A stretch of DNA of 64,000 bases, taken from assembly GCF_001261915.1 (NCBI RefSeq), contig NZ_CVRT01000053.1:26383-90382 (forward strand). The letters run 5' to 3'. Each line of letters starts with the position of its first letter. Position 1 is the first letter of the stretch. The stretch comes from Halorubrum sp. SD626R (GTDB taxonomy: Archaea; Halobacteriota; Halobacteria; Halobacteriales; Haloferacaceae). Below are positions 43,153-52,007 of the stretch, in pieces. Made by a program: the position numbers and the translations under genes. Below the pieces are notes generated by a model. It was not told where the DNA came from. It was given only the letters and a program-made list of their open reading frames with translations, and ran no database searches.

Positions 43153-44330
43153 GCCTCCTCGACGATCCGCAGGGGGCGCTCGACGACCTGACCCGCCCGG
43201 AGGGATGGGTACTCGGCGTCAGCGTCACGTTTCTGCTGTTCCTCCTCGTCGCGCTGCTCACCGGCGCGCTCGGTCCGACGTACTTCCTGTTCCTCGTCGG
43301 ACTGGCGGGCATGTACGCGCTGCTGTCGCTCGGACTGAACGCCCAGTGGGGATTCACCGGGCTGATCAACTTCAGCGTCGCCGCGTTCTTCGGAATCGGC
43401 GCGTACGGCTCCGCACTGATGACCGCGAGCGGGTCGCCGATCGCAGGCGGGTTCAACCCGCTCGTCGGGCTCGTCGTCGCGCTCGTCGTCGCGTTCGTGC
43501 TGGCGCTGCTTATCGGCATCCCGACGCTCCGGCTCCGGGCCGATTACCTCGCGATCGCCTCGCTCGGGCTCGCGGAGGTCGTGCGGCTGGTCGTCCTCAA
43601 CGAGCGCTGGCTGACGAACGGCAGCGCGGGGCTCCGCGGTATCCCGGGCTTCTTCGCCGGGTGGCCGGTGCTCTCGACGTTCCCGGAGGCGATGCCCGGG
43701 CTCCGGGTGGAAGTGATCCCCGGGTCGCCGGTGATCCTGGAGACCGCGTTCTGGCAGGCGTCGCTGAACGTCCTGTTGGTGCTCGCGTTCGCGGGGGCCG
43801 CGTACTTCGTCCTCCGGCGCGCGCACCGGTCGCCGTGGGGGCGGGTGCTGCGCACGATCCGCTCCGACGAGGACCTCGCCCGGGCGCTCGGCAAGAACAC
43901 CTACTCGTTCAAGATGCAGTCGTTCGTCATCGGGAGCCTGATCATGGCGCTTGCCGGCGTCTTCTACACGCACCTGAACCTCTACGTCGGGCCGGGCGAC
44001 CTCGACCCGATCACGACGTTCTACGCGTGGGTCGCCGTGATCCTGGGCGGCAGCGGCTCCAACCGCGGGGCGCTGTTCGGCGGCATCGTCATCGTCACCA
44101 TCCGCGAGGGGACGCGCTTCCTCAACGACGTGGCGCTGCCGATCGACCCCGCGCCGCTGCGGCTGCTGTTGATCGGCGTCGTCATCGTCGCCGTCATGCG
44201 CTACCGGCCGCAGGGAATCCTCCCACCGCAGCGCGAGCTGATCTGGCCGAGCGCGGTCGACCGCGGCGGAACGCCCGAAACGCCCGACACCGGCGTCCGG
44301 GAGCAGAAGGGAGGTGGGGACGATGAGTGA
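43149..44330 (+). CDS. branched-chain amino-acid ABC transporter permease, LivM type
   Basis: A 393-residue permease with about ten helices. LivM features are ALLSLGLNAQWGFTGLINFSVAAFFGIGAY, LRLRADYLAIASLGLAEVVRLV, the EAA loop SDEDLARALGKNTYSFKMQSFVIG and GGSGSNRGALFGGIVIV. The start is GTG at 43149, which overlaps the LivH stop in GTGA and implies coupled translation. The C-terminal tail is polar and runs into the start of livG. Confidence 0.9.
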   Translation: MSLLDDPQGALDDLTRPEGWVLGVSVTFLLFLLVALLTGALGPTYFLFLVGLAGMYALLSLGLNAQWGFTGLINFSVAAFFGIGAYGSALMTASGSPIAGGFNPLVGLVVALVVAFVLALLIGIPTLRLRADYLAIASLGLAEVVRLVVLNERWLTNGSAGLRGIPGFFAGWPVLSTFPEAMPGLRVEVIPGSPVILETAFWQASLNVLLVLAFAGAAYFVLRRAHRSPWGRVLRTIRSDEDLARALGKNTYSFKMQSFVIGSLIMALAGVFYTHLNLYVGPGDLDPITTFYAWVAVILGGSGSNRGALFGGIVIVTIREGTRFLNDVALPIDPAPLRLLLIGVVIVAVMRYRPQGILPPQRELIWPSAVDRGGTPETPDTGVREQKGGGDDE

Positions 44331-45111
44331 GGGCGCCCTCCCGAAGGACGACGTCGTCCTGCGCGTCGACGACCTCCAGAAGTCGTTCGGGGGGCTCGCG
44401 GCGACCGACCACGCCTCGTTCGCGGTCGAGCGCGGCACGATCACCGGCCTCATCGGACCGAACGGCGCCGGGAAGTCGACGCTGTTCAACCTCATCTCCG
44501 GCTTCTACGAGCCGGACGGGGGGACCGTGGAGGTGAACGGGACCGACGTGACCGGCATGGAGCCCTATCAGGTCGCTGAGCACGGGCTCATCCGGACGTT
44601 CCAGACCCCCCGCAAGCTGGAGGGGATGACGGTCCGCGAGGCGATGCTGATCGGCCCGCGGCAACAGCCCGGCGAGTCGTTCCTCAGGCTGTTCGCGTCG
44701 CCCGGGTCGGTCGGCGAGAGCGAGGCGGCGAACCTCGCCGAGGCGGAGCGAATCTTAGCGGAGTTCGAGATCGACCACCTCGCGACGCAGCCCGCGACCG
44801 ACATCTCCGGCGGTCAGATGAAGCTCGTCGAGCTCGCGCGGGCGATGCTGGCCGAGCCGGAGATCCTGCTTCTCGACGAGCCGGTCGCGGGGGTGAACCC
44901 GACGCTCGCGAAGAAGCTCAAAGACCAGATCCGGCGGCTCAACGAGCAGGGGACGACGTTCCTGCTCATCGAGCACGACATGGAGTTCGTGATGGACCTG
45001 GCGGACCCGATCGTCGTCTTAGATCAGGGACACGTCCTGACCGAGGGGACGCCGGAGGGAGTCAGAAACGACGACCGCGTCATCGACGCGTACCTCGGAG
45101 GCGGCACATGA
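44323..45111 (+). CDS. branched-chain amino-acid ABC transporter ATPase, LivG type
   Basis: A 262-residue ABC ATPase. Walker A is GPNGAGKST at 45-53, the signature is ISGGQMKLVELARAM, and Walker B is EILLLDEPVAG. LIRTFQTPRKLEGMTVREAML and the C-terminal VMDLADPIVVLDQGHVLTEGTPEGVRND are typical of LivG. The ATG at 44323 overlaps the livM stop by eight bases. The next gene overlaps by four. Confidence 0.93.
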   Translation: MSEGALPKDDVVLRVDDLQKSFGGLAATDHASFAVERGTITGLIGPNGAGKSTLFNLISGFYEPDGGTVEVNGTDVTGMEPYQVAEHGLIRTFQTPRKLEGMTVREAMLIGPRQQPGESFLRLFASPGSVGESEAANLAEAERILAEFEIDHLATQPATDISGGQMKLVELARAMLAEPEILLLDEPVAGVNPTLAKKLKDQIRRLNEQGTTFLLIEHDMEFVMDLADPIVVLDQGHVLTEGTPEGVRNDDRVIDAYLGGGT

Positions 45112-45860
45112 GCGACGACACCACCGGCCCCGCGGACGGGGTCCACGACGGAACCGGTCCCGTGCTCTCGCTGTCGAACGTCGACGGGGGATACGGCGAG
45201 GTGCAGGTGCTCGACGACCTCTCGGTCCGGCTCGACCCGGGCGAGATCGTCTGTCTCGTCGGCCCGAACGGCGCCGGGAAGTCGACGGTGCTCAAGACGG
45301 CGTTCGGGATGTTGACCCCGTGGACGGGGACCGTCGAGTACCACGGCCGCGACATCGGCGGGATGCCGCCCGAGGAGATCGTCCGCGAGGGGATCGGCTA
45401 CGTCCCCCAGACCGACAACGTGTTCGGCTCGCTGACGATCGACGAGAACCTCCGGATGGGCGGCGTCGCCCGGGACGGCGGCCTCGACGGGGTGATCGAG
45501 ACGCTGTACGACCGCTTCCCGATCATCGACGAGAAGCGCGGCTCGAAGGCGAAGACGCTCTCCGGCGGCCAGCGCCAGGTGCTCGCGTTCGCCCGCGCCC
45601 TGGTGATGGAGCCCGACGTGCTCCTCATCGACGAGCCGTCGGCGGGGCTCGCGCCCAACACCGCCGACGACGTGTTCGACGATGTGAGGGAGGTCAACGA
45701 CATGGAGACGGCGATCCTCATGGTCGAGCAGAACGTGACGAAGGGGCTCGGCATCTCCGACCGCGGCTACGTCCTCGACCAGGGGACCGTCCGGTTCGAG
45801 GGGACGCCGGAGGAGCTGCTGAACGACGAAGAGGTCTCGCAGCTGTACCTGGGCGGCTGA
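45108..45860 (+). CDS. branched-chain amino-acid ABC transporter ATPase, LivF type
   Basis: A 250-residue ABC ATPase, the second nucleotide-binding subunit. Walker A is GPNGAGKST (52-60), the signature LSGGQRQVLAFARAL, and Walker B VLLIDEPSAGLAPN, the last a LivF hallmark. It completes the binding protein-LivH-LivM-LivG-LivF set. The operon appears to end here, 105 bases before the DMT transporter. Confidence 0.93.
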   Translation: MSDDTTGPADGVHDGTGPVLSLSNVDGGYGEVQVLDDLSVRLDPGEIVCLVGPNGAGKSTVLKTAFGMLTPWTGTVEYHGRDIGGMPPEEIVREGIGYVPQTDNVFGSLTIDENLRMGGVARDGGLDGVIETLYDRFPIIDEKRGSKAKTLSGGQRQVLAFARALVMEPDVLLIDEPSAGLAPNTADDVFDDVREVNDMETAILMVEQNVTKGLGISDRGYVLDQGTVRFEGTPEELLNDEEVSQLYLGG

Positions 45861-45965
45861 GACCCGGCCGCGACCGACGCGGCCGGAGTCGACCCGTATC
45901 GCCGTCTTCATCACGCGCCGCCGCCCTCCGGCGAACGGACCGGGACTCGGTCTCCGGCCTACACC

Positions 45966-46901
45966 ATGCCAACCGCTCTCGGACGGTACGCGTTCGCCCT
46001 CGCCCCCCTCGCAGCCGCGGCGCTGTGGGGCGGGATGTACGTCGTCAGCAAGTGGGGGTTCGCGCTGATCCCGCCCGTGACGCTCGGCTTCCTCCGGGTG
46101 GCGCTGGGCGCCGGAGCGCTCTGGCTCGTCGTCGCCGGCCGGGGCGGCCCCGGGCCGTCGCGCGACGAGTGGGCGACGTTCGCGGCGCTCGGCGGGTGGG
46201 TAACGCTGACGGTCGCGACCCAGTTCGTCGGCACCGAGCTGACGAACGCCAGCCAGGGGTCGCTGCTGACGGTGTTGACGCCGGTGTTCACCGTCGCGCT
46301 CGGCGCGCTCGTGCTCGGCGAGCGCGTCACGGCGGCGAAGGCGGGCGGGATGACGGTCGCGGGCGTCGGCACCGCGGTCGTCCTCGCCGGGCAGTACGAG
46401 CTCGCGTCGATCGCCGCCGGCAACCTCCTCGGCGTGGCGCTTCTGCTGGTCGGGAGCGCGGCGTGGGCCGGCTACACCGTCTGGGGGCTCCGCGCGGTCA
46501 GACGCCACGGGGCGCTCCGCGCGGCGACGTACTCCTCGCTGGCGAGCGTCCCGATGCTGGGGGTCCTCGCCGACGGCGAGCTGTGGTACCTCGGGCTCTC
46601 GCCGGCCGCGATCCCGCTGACCGCCGAGTCGGTCGGCGCCGTGTCGTACCTCGGGGTCGCGTCGACGGCGGCGGCGTGGTTCCTCTGGTACAAGGGGCTG
46701 GAGTACGTCTCCGCCGGGACGGTCGCCGCGTTCTTTTTCGCCCAGCCCGTCGTCGGGGCGGCGCTCGGCGCGGCGCTGCTGGGCGAGGCGCTCGGTCCGG
46801 GCTTCCTCGCCGGCGGCGCGCTGATGGCCGTCGGCATCTGGATCGTCAGCCGTGAGCGCGCCGAGTCCCCCGACGAGTCGCCGGACCCGACCGCCGGATA
46901 G
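45966..46901 (+). CDS. EamA/DMT-superfamily transporter
   Basis: A 311-residue membrane protein with ten hydrophobic helices in two EamA repeats. Repeat one contains ALWGGMYVVSKWGFALIPPVTLGFLRVALG and repeat two AGYTVWGLRAVRRHGALRAATYSSLA and VAAFFFAQPVVGAALGA. These proteins export or import amino acids, nucleotides or other metabolites; the substrate cannot be told. The next gene converges from the other strand. Confidence 0.88.
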   Translation: MPTALGRYAFALAPLAAAALWGGMYVVSKWGFALIPPVTLGFLRVALGAGALWLVVAGRGGPGPSRDEWATFAALGGWVTLTVATQFVGTELTNASQGSLLTVLTPVFTVALGALVLGERVTAAKAGGMTVAGVGTAVVLAGQYELASIAAGNLLGVALLLVGSAAWAGYTVWGLRAVRRHGALRAATYSSLASVPMLGVLADGELWYLGLSPAAIPLTAESVGAVSYLGVASTAAAWFLWYKGLEYVSAGTVAAFFFAQPVVGAALGAALLGEALGPGFLAGGALMAVGIWIVSRERAESPDESPDPTAG

Positions 46902-46922
46902 GCCAAGCGGGAGCGTCCACCC

Positions 46923-47720
46923 CTACGTCGTCCGCTTCTCCAGTTCCCCCTTCAGCTCCGCGGCCTCGAAGTCGTGGTCGGGGCGGATCGCGACGAAGTC
47001 GAGGAACTGCCGGGCCGCGAGCAGCTCGTCGGCCGAGTAGCTGCCGAGCGCGGCGTCGATCGCGTCGGGGGCGCCGATTAGGGGTTCCAGCGCCGCGAGC
47101 GCGCTCGCGAGGTCGTACGACCGCGCCGACTCGCGGCCCGCCTCGCTCACGCTCGTCGCGTCGATGACGTACAGCTCGCCGTCCCGCACGAGGACGTTCT
47201 CCGCCCGGAGGTCGCCGTGGGCGAGCCCGGCGTCGTGGATCGTTCGGAGGACCTCGAACAGCGCCGGGGCCAGCGCGGCGACCGCCGCCCGGTCGAGCTC
47301 GTCGAGCGTCCGGAACTCGGGGAGGTACTCCAAGACGACCACGCCGAGGTCCCCGACCTCCATCGCCTCGATCGGCTCCGGGGCGTTGACGCCGAGCTCG
47401 CGGACCTTGCGGGTCGCCTCCAGCTCGTGGCGGGCCATCTCGTATGGGGTCTCGTACCGCTCGAAGAACCCCTCGGTACCGGCGGAGACCGCGCCGAGGT
47501 TGCGCCCGGTGGTGAACAGCGTGTGGACGAGCGTGTTCTGTCTCGTGATCACCTTCACGAACAGGTCGTCGTCGACGACCATCGGCGTCGACAGCCAGTT
47601 GTCGGCGTCGAGGAAGCGCACCCGCATCTCGTCGCGGTCGTACCGGTCCGCCAGCTCGCGGACGACCCGCTCGATGTCGGGCCAGTCCACGCGACCGCGC
47701 ACGAGCCGGCGGAACTCCAT
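46923..47720 (-). CDS. RIO-like serine/threonine kinase
   Basis: A 265-residue atypical kinase. The ATP lysine is Lys56 (LFVKVIT), the catalytic loop is HGDLRAEN (168-175) and the metal aspartate is Asp187 in LYVIDATS in place of the usual DFG. The short N-lobe and the loop resemble RIO and Bud32-type kinases. The flexible loop of RIO1/RIO2 is not obvious, so a separate archaeal subfamily is likely. It converges with the DMT transporter. Confidence 0.8.
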   Translation of the reverse strand: MEFRRLVRGRVDWPDIERVVRELADRYDRDEMRVRFLDADNWLSTPMVVDDDLFVKVITRQNTLVHTLFTTGRNLGAVSAGTEGFFERYETPYEMARHELEATRKVRELGVNAPEPIEAMEVGDLGVVVLEYLPEFRTLDELDRAAVAALAPALFEVLRTIHDAGLAHGDLRAENVLVRDGELYVIDATSVSEAGRESARSYDLASALAALEPLIGAPDAIDAALGSYSADELLAARQFLDFVAIRPDHDFEAAELKGELEKRTT

Positions 47721-47873
47721 GCGCGGACCGAGGCGACGCCGACTCATAAATGGTCACGTCGGGGGGAGCGCCGGGGCGCGGGGGAAAGCCGGGACGATCG
47801 ACGCGAGGGACGGCGTTCGAGGTCGATCACGGTCGTTCGCATCGTTTATGCCGGCGGGTCGCAATTCTTGCCT

Positions 47874-49019
47874 ATGGACTTCGAGCTACCCGCGGAACAC
47901 CGGATGATACGCGACACCGTCCGGGAGTTCTGCGAGGAGGAGATCCGGCCGATCGCCCAGGAGATCGAGGACGAACACCGGTTCCCCGACGAGGTCTTCG
48001 CCGACCTGAACGACCTCGACATGATGGGCGTCCCCGTGAGCGAGGAGTACGGCGGGCTCGGCGGCGACCAGCTCATGTACGCCCTGGTCACCGAGGAGAT
48101 CGGTCGGGTCTCGGGTGGGATCGGCCTCTCGTACGCGGCCCACACCTCCCTCGGCGCGAAGCCGATCGAGCTGTTCGGCACCCCCGAGCAGAAGGAGGAG
48201 TGGCTCCGTCCGCTCGCCGAGGGACGCGAGATCGGCGCGTGGGCGCTCACAGAGCCCGGCAGCGGCTCCGACGCCTCCGACATGGACACGACCGCCGACT
48301 TCGACGCCGACGCCGGCGAGTACGTGTTGAACGGGACGAAGCAATTCATCACGAACGCGAACGTCGCCAACAGCGTGCTGGTGAAGGCCGTCACCGACCC
48401 GGACGCCGGCTACGACGGCATCTCGACGTTCATCGTCGACCCCGAGGACGACGGGTTCGAGATCACGACCGTCTGGGACAAGATGGGCCTCAACTCCTCG
48501 CCGACCTGCGAGATCAAGCTGGACGACGTGCGGATCCCGGCGGACCGGCTGCTCGGCGAGGAGGGCGAGGGGTGGACCCAGACGATGAAGACGCTCGATG
48601 GCGGCCGGATCTCCATCGCGGCGCTGTCGGTCGGGCTCGCGCAGGGGGCCTACGAGGCCGCGAAGGAGTACGCCGGCGAGCGCGAGCAGTTCGGGAAGCC
48701 GATCGCGAAGTTCGACGCGATCCGCGACAAGGTCGTCCACATGCACCGGCAGACGGAGCGCGCGCGGCTGCTCACCCACAAGGCGGCGACGAGGTACGAC
48801 GCCGGCGAGTCGGTCACCCGGGAGTCGGCGCTGGCGAAGCTCGACGCCAGCGAGGCGGCCCGCGAGGTCGCCGAGGAGGCCGTCCAGACGCTGGGCGGTT
48901 ACGGCTACACCACCGACTTCGCGCCCCAGCGGTTCTACCGCGACGCGAAGCTGATGGAGATCGGCGAGGGGACGAGCGAGATCCAGCACGTCGTGCTCGG
49001 CCGCGAGCTCGGCCTGTAA
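47874..49019 (+). CDS. acyl-CoA dehydrogenase
   Basis: A 381-residue FAD enzyme that introduces the alpha-beta double bond in acyl-CoA. Blocks are GVPVSEEYGGLGGD, WALTEPGSGSDASDMDTTA (FAD and substrate contact), NGTKQFITNANVANS, REQFGKPIAKFDAIRDKV and the C-terminal IGEGTSEIQHVVLGREL, where Glu365 is in the usual catalytic position. Closest in pattern to short/branched-chain dehydrogenases such as glutaryl-CoA or butyryl-CoA types. It may work with the acyl-CoA synthetase at 10-12 kb. Confidence 0.92.
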   Translation: MDFELPAEHRMIRDTVREFCEEEIRPIAQEIEDEHRFPDEVFADLNDLDMMGVPVSEEYGGLGGDQLMYALVTEEIGRVSGGIGLSYAAHTSLGAKPIELFGTPEQKEEWLRPLAEGREIGAWALTEPGSGSDASDMDTTADFDADAGEYVLNGTKQFITNANVANSVLVKAVTDPDAGYDGISTFIVDPEDDGFEITTVWDKMGLNSSPTCEIKLDDVRIPADRLLGEEGEGWTQTMKTLDGGRISIAALSVGLAQGAYEAAKEYAGEREQFGKPIAKFDAIRDKVVHMHRQTERARLLTHKAATRYDAGESVTRESALAKLDASEAAREVAEEAVQTLGGYGYTTDFAPQRFYRDAKLMEIGEGTSEIQHVVLGRELGL

Positions 49020-49029
49020 CTCAGGGGGC

Positions 49030-50139
49030 TCACTTCCGCGCGACGATCCGGAGCACGTCCTCGTCCGCCAGCTCGTGGCCCTTCCCGACCTGCTGATCGT
49101 CGTGTTTCGCGCTCGCGCCGGAGACGCGCGCGAACTTGAACCGCTCGTCGAACTCCCCGCCGATCTTCGCGCAGGCGTCGCCGACCGTGTCGCCCTCGAA
49201 GAGGATGAGCGGCTCCTCGTAGTCGACGCCGCGGCCGGGCTTGTCCATGTAGATTCGGATGACACCGAGCTCCGCCCAGAGGCGCTCTTTGAGCCCGTCG
49301 AGTCCGAGCTCCTTCTCGGCGGAAATGAAGAGCACGTCGTCGGGGTCGAGGTCGCGCTCGCGGAGCTCCTCCTTGACGGTCGGGAGGTAGCTCTTGTCGA
49401 TGAGGTCGGCCTTGTTCACCGTCACCATCGACGGGAGGTACTCCCGGTTGTCCATCACGGCGTCGACGAGCTCGTCGATCGTGAGGTCGTGGGGGATCGT
49501 CACCTTCGCGTTGACGTAGCCGTACTCCCGGAGCACCTGCTTGACCGTCTCCTCGTCGAGGCTCACCTCGTCGCTCATCGTCACGCCGAGCCCGTCCTTG
49601 TGCGTCTTCCGGATGTTGATGTTCGGCGGCTCGGCGTCGAGGCGGATGTTCGTCGCGTACAGCTCCTCGCGGAGCCGGTCGTACTGCTCGATCTCGAAGA
49701 CGGAGAGCATGAAGACGACGAGGTCCGCGGTCCGGACGACGGAGAGGACCTCCTTCCCGCCCCCGCGGCCGCCAGCGGCGCCCTCGATCAGCCCCGGCAC
49801 GTCGAGGATCTGGATGTTCGCGCCGCGGTATTTCAGCATGCCGGGGTTGACGTCGAGCGTCGTGAACTCGTAGGAGCCGACCTCGCTGTCGGCGTTGGTG
49901 AGGGCGTTGATGAGGGTGGACTTGCCGACGCTCGGGAACCCGACCAGCGCGACCGTGGCGTCGCCGTGCTTCTCGACCGCGTAGCCGTGGCCGCCGCCGG
50001 CGGAGGACTGGTTCTCCAGCTTCTCTTTCTTCTCCGCGAGCTTCGCCTTCAGGCGCCCGATGTGGGCCTCCGTGGCCTTGTTGTAGGGCGTCTCGGCGAT
50101 CTCCTCGCGGAGGTCCTCGATCTCCTCTTCCAGTCCCAT
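49030..50139 (-). CDS. DRG-type developmentally regulated GTPase
   Basis: A 369-residue GTPase of the OBG/DRG group, associated with translation and ribosomes. A coiled N-terminus (1-50) precedes G1 GFPSVGKST at 67-75, the DVPGLIEGA G3, NKAD G4, and a C-terminal TGS domain (about 290-369) with IYMDKPGRGVDYEEPLILFEGDTVGDACAKI. Unlike the YchF-type GTPase later in the window it has the DRG insertion DVNPGMLKYRGANIQILD. The start at 50139 is the first ATG of the conserved coil. Confidence 0.94.
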   Translation of the reverse strand: MGLEEEIEDLREEIAETPYNKATEAHIGRLKAKLAEKKEKLENQSSAGGGHGYAVEKHGDATVALVGFPSVGKSTLINALTNADSEVGSYEFTTLDVNPGMLKYRGANIQILDVPGLIEGAAGGRGGGKEVLSVVRTADLVVFMLSVFEIEQYDRLREELYATNIRLDAEPPNINIRKTHKDGLGVTMSDEVSLDEETVKQVLREYGYVNAKVTIPHDLTIDELVDAVMDNREYLPSMVTVNKADLIDKSYLPTVKEELRERDLDPDDVLFISAEKELGLDGLKERLWAELGVIRIYMDKPGRGVDYEEPLILFEGDTVGDACAKIGGEFDERFKFARVSGASAKHDDQQVGKGHELADEDVLRIVARK

Positions 50140-50343
50140 TGGCGTACAGTCGGCCGTTCGCCTCGTTAAAGGTGTTCCTTCGGTCCGTCGGACGGTTCGC
50201 GGGCGGGGCGCAAACCGGTCGCACACCGTCCCGTCAGAACCGTCCGGGGACCGTCCGCCGCGACGGGCCGTGCGAGTCGGCCACGGTCCTGTCGATACTT
50301 CGATACGGTTATATCCGCGACGCGCGACCTACACGCACGTCGA

Positions 50344-50544
50344 ATGCCCGATCCGTCGAGCCTCCGTGACAGCACGCAGATCGTCCTCCCGTGTCGCGCC
50401 CTCGACGGCCTCGGCGAGCGGTTCCGAGAGCGGTTCACCGTGACGGTCGTCGAGGCCGACGGCTACTGTCGGATCATCGGCAGTCCGGTCGAGATCAAGG
50501 CCGCGAGCGACTTCCTCGCGCGGAACGGCGTCGCGGTCGCGTAG
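50344..50544 (+). CDS. VNG_1110C-like small haloarchaeal protein
   Basis: A 66-residue protein reading MPDPSSLRDSTQIVLP and FTVTVVEADGYCRIIGSPVEIKAASDFLARNGVAVA. The compact alpha-beta pattern is conserved among haloarchaea as the VNG_1110C family (from memory). No catalytic residues are clear. An AT-rich ggttatatcc about 30 nt upstream (near 50307-50316) may be the TATA box. Confidence 0.75.
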   Translation: MPDPSSLRDSTQIVLPCRALDGLGERFRERFTVTVVEADGYCRIIGSPVEIKAASDFLARNGVAVA

Positions 50545-50590
50545 GGAGGTCGGCGCGCGAGGCGCGAAAGAGGAGTCGACGGGGCCCCAC

Positions 50591-51046
50591 TCAGCCGATG
50601 ACGCCGACGAGGAGCTGGACGGCGATGAGGACGAGGAAGACGAGTCCCGCGGCGAACGAGCCCGCGGCGACGCCGTGCGCGTTCCCGAGCCCGCGCTCCC
50701 GGGCGCCGAAGTAGGCGCCGAGGAAGACGAAGCCGGTCACGAGCAGCCCGACCGCGGCGTAGGTGACGCTGAGGAGGCTACTGGAGAGCCCCTCCGGGAG
50801 TCCGAAGTTACCGACCGCGAGCAGCGCGACGCCGCCGATGCCGACCGTGACGACGACGAAGGTGACGGCCCACACGACCGGCTGGCGGACGAACTCGCGA
50901 AGCGCGCCGACGACCGCGGCGTATCTGTCGTGCGACGCGTCCGTCCCGGGCGCCGTTCGCCGCGCGCCGACCTTCGCGACGGCGAGGAAGGTGGCCGCGG
51001 CGAGCAGCCCCATTAGTGCCGTGCTCAAGAGCGTGAGTGAGACCAT
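50591..51046 (-). CDS. four-helix membrane protein upstream of cox genes
   Basis: A 151-residue protein with about four hydrophobic segments (STALMGLLAAATFLAVAKV, VWAVTFVVVTVGIGGVALLAV, VTYAAVGLLVTGFVFLGAYF and AGLVFLVLIAVQLLVGVIG). The ATG at 51046 starts the first helix; further in-frame codons upstream are Arg-rich. It is divergent from coxB and may be involved in oxidase assembly, though the link is only positional. No heme or copper ligand pattern is seen. Confidence 0.75.
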   Translation of the reverse strand: MVSLTLLSTALMGLLAAATFLAVAKVGARRTAPGTDASHDRYAAVVGALREFVRQPVVWAVTFVVVTVGIGGVALLAVGNFGLPEGLSSSLLSVTYAAVGLLVTGFVFLGAYFGARERGLGNAHGVAAGSFAAGLVFLVLIAVQLLVGVIG

Positions 51047-51230
51047 GGTGGGGTTCGTTGTTAGGCGGTCCGTTCGCGTGTACAAATAGCCTTCGTATAC
51101 ACGTCCGGATCGGCTCCCCGTCCCCGTCGGAGACGCGTCGGATCGGGGAGCAGATACGGGGTTTCCGGTCGCGCTACACAAGAGCTAAGTGTGCCATCGC
51201 CAAGTGTGACTCAAGAGCTGATAGAGGAAC

Positions 51231-52007
51231 ATGATAGATCCAATTATCCTGCAACCGGGGGGCGACTGGCGCGCGCAGGCGGAGGTGTTCGAGGAGATAT
51301 TCTTCGTCTTCCTCGCGCTCGGGACCCTCGTCGGGACGATCGTCGTCGCATACACGCTGTGGAACGTGTACAAGTACCGCGACGACGGAGGCGAACCGAA
51401 AGAGAGCTTCGACGCGCCGACGGTCGGCGAACTCCCGACGGGACAGGGCGGTCCGAAGGCCAAGAAGCTGTTCCTGTCGTTCGGGCTGAGCGCGATCGTC
51501 GTCATCAGTCTCGTTGTGTACGCGTACGGCATCCTCCTCTACGTAGAGGAGGGCCCCGACACGGGCGACGAAGGCGATATCGAGATCCTCGTCGAGGGGT
51601 ATCAGTTCGGTTGGGAGTACGAGTACCCGAACGGTCACACCACGACCGGTGAGATGATCGTGCCGGCCGACCAGCGCATCGACATCGAGGTGACCTCACG
51701 CGACGTCTGGCACAACTTCGGCTCGTCGGAGTTACGGATAAAGTCCGACGCTATCCCCGGAGAGACCAACTCCAACTGGTTCTCCGTGAGTTCCGAGGAG
51801 GTCGAGGCGCAGGGCGGTGAGGCCACGTACAGGGTCGAGTGCTTCGAGCTGTGCGGACAGGGGCACTCGGCGATGAAAGGACAGATCACGGTCCTCCCGC
51901 AGGACGAGTGGCAGGAGTGGTACGAGGGCACGGGCGGCGACTCCGCGGAGGGTAACTCCTCCAGCGCGAGCGTGAGCGCCGCCGCCGTCGGGGGTGTTCC
52001 CGCATGA
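51231..52007 (+). CDS. coxB: cytochrome c oxidase subunit II
   Basis: A 258-residue terminal-oxidase subunit that receives electrons, in haloarchaea probably from halocyanin. Two N-terminal transmembrane helices (about 20-45 and 80-105) anchor a cupredoxin domain. The CuA ligands are all present: His161 in DVWHN, then Cys204, Cys208, His212 and Met215 in CFELCGQGHSAM. No signal peptide cleavage site is apparent. Its stop overlaps the start of the coxA-coxC gene by four bases. Confidence 0.93.
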   Translation: MIDPIILQPGGDWRAQAEVFEEIFFVFLALGTLVGTIVVAYTLWNVYKYRDDGGEPKESFDAPTVGELPTGQGGPKAKKLFLSFGLSAIVVISLVVYAYGILLYVEEGPDTGDEGDIEILVEGYQFGWEYEYPNGHTTTGEMIVPADQRIDIEVTSRDVWHNFGSSELRIKSDAIPGETNSNWFSVSSEEVEAQGGEATYRVECFELCGQGHSAMKGQITVLPQDEWQEWYEGTGGDSAEGNSSSASVSAAAVGGVPA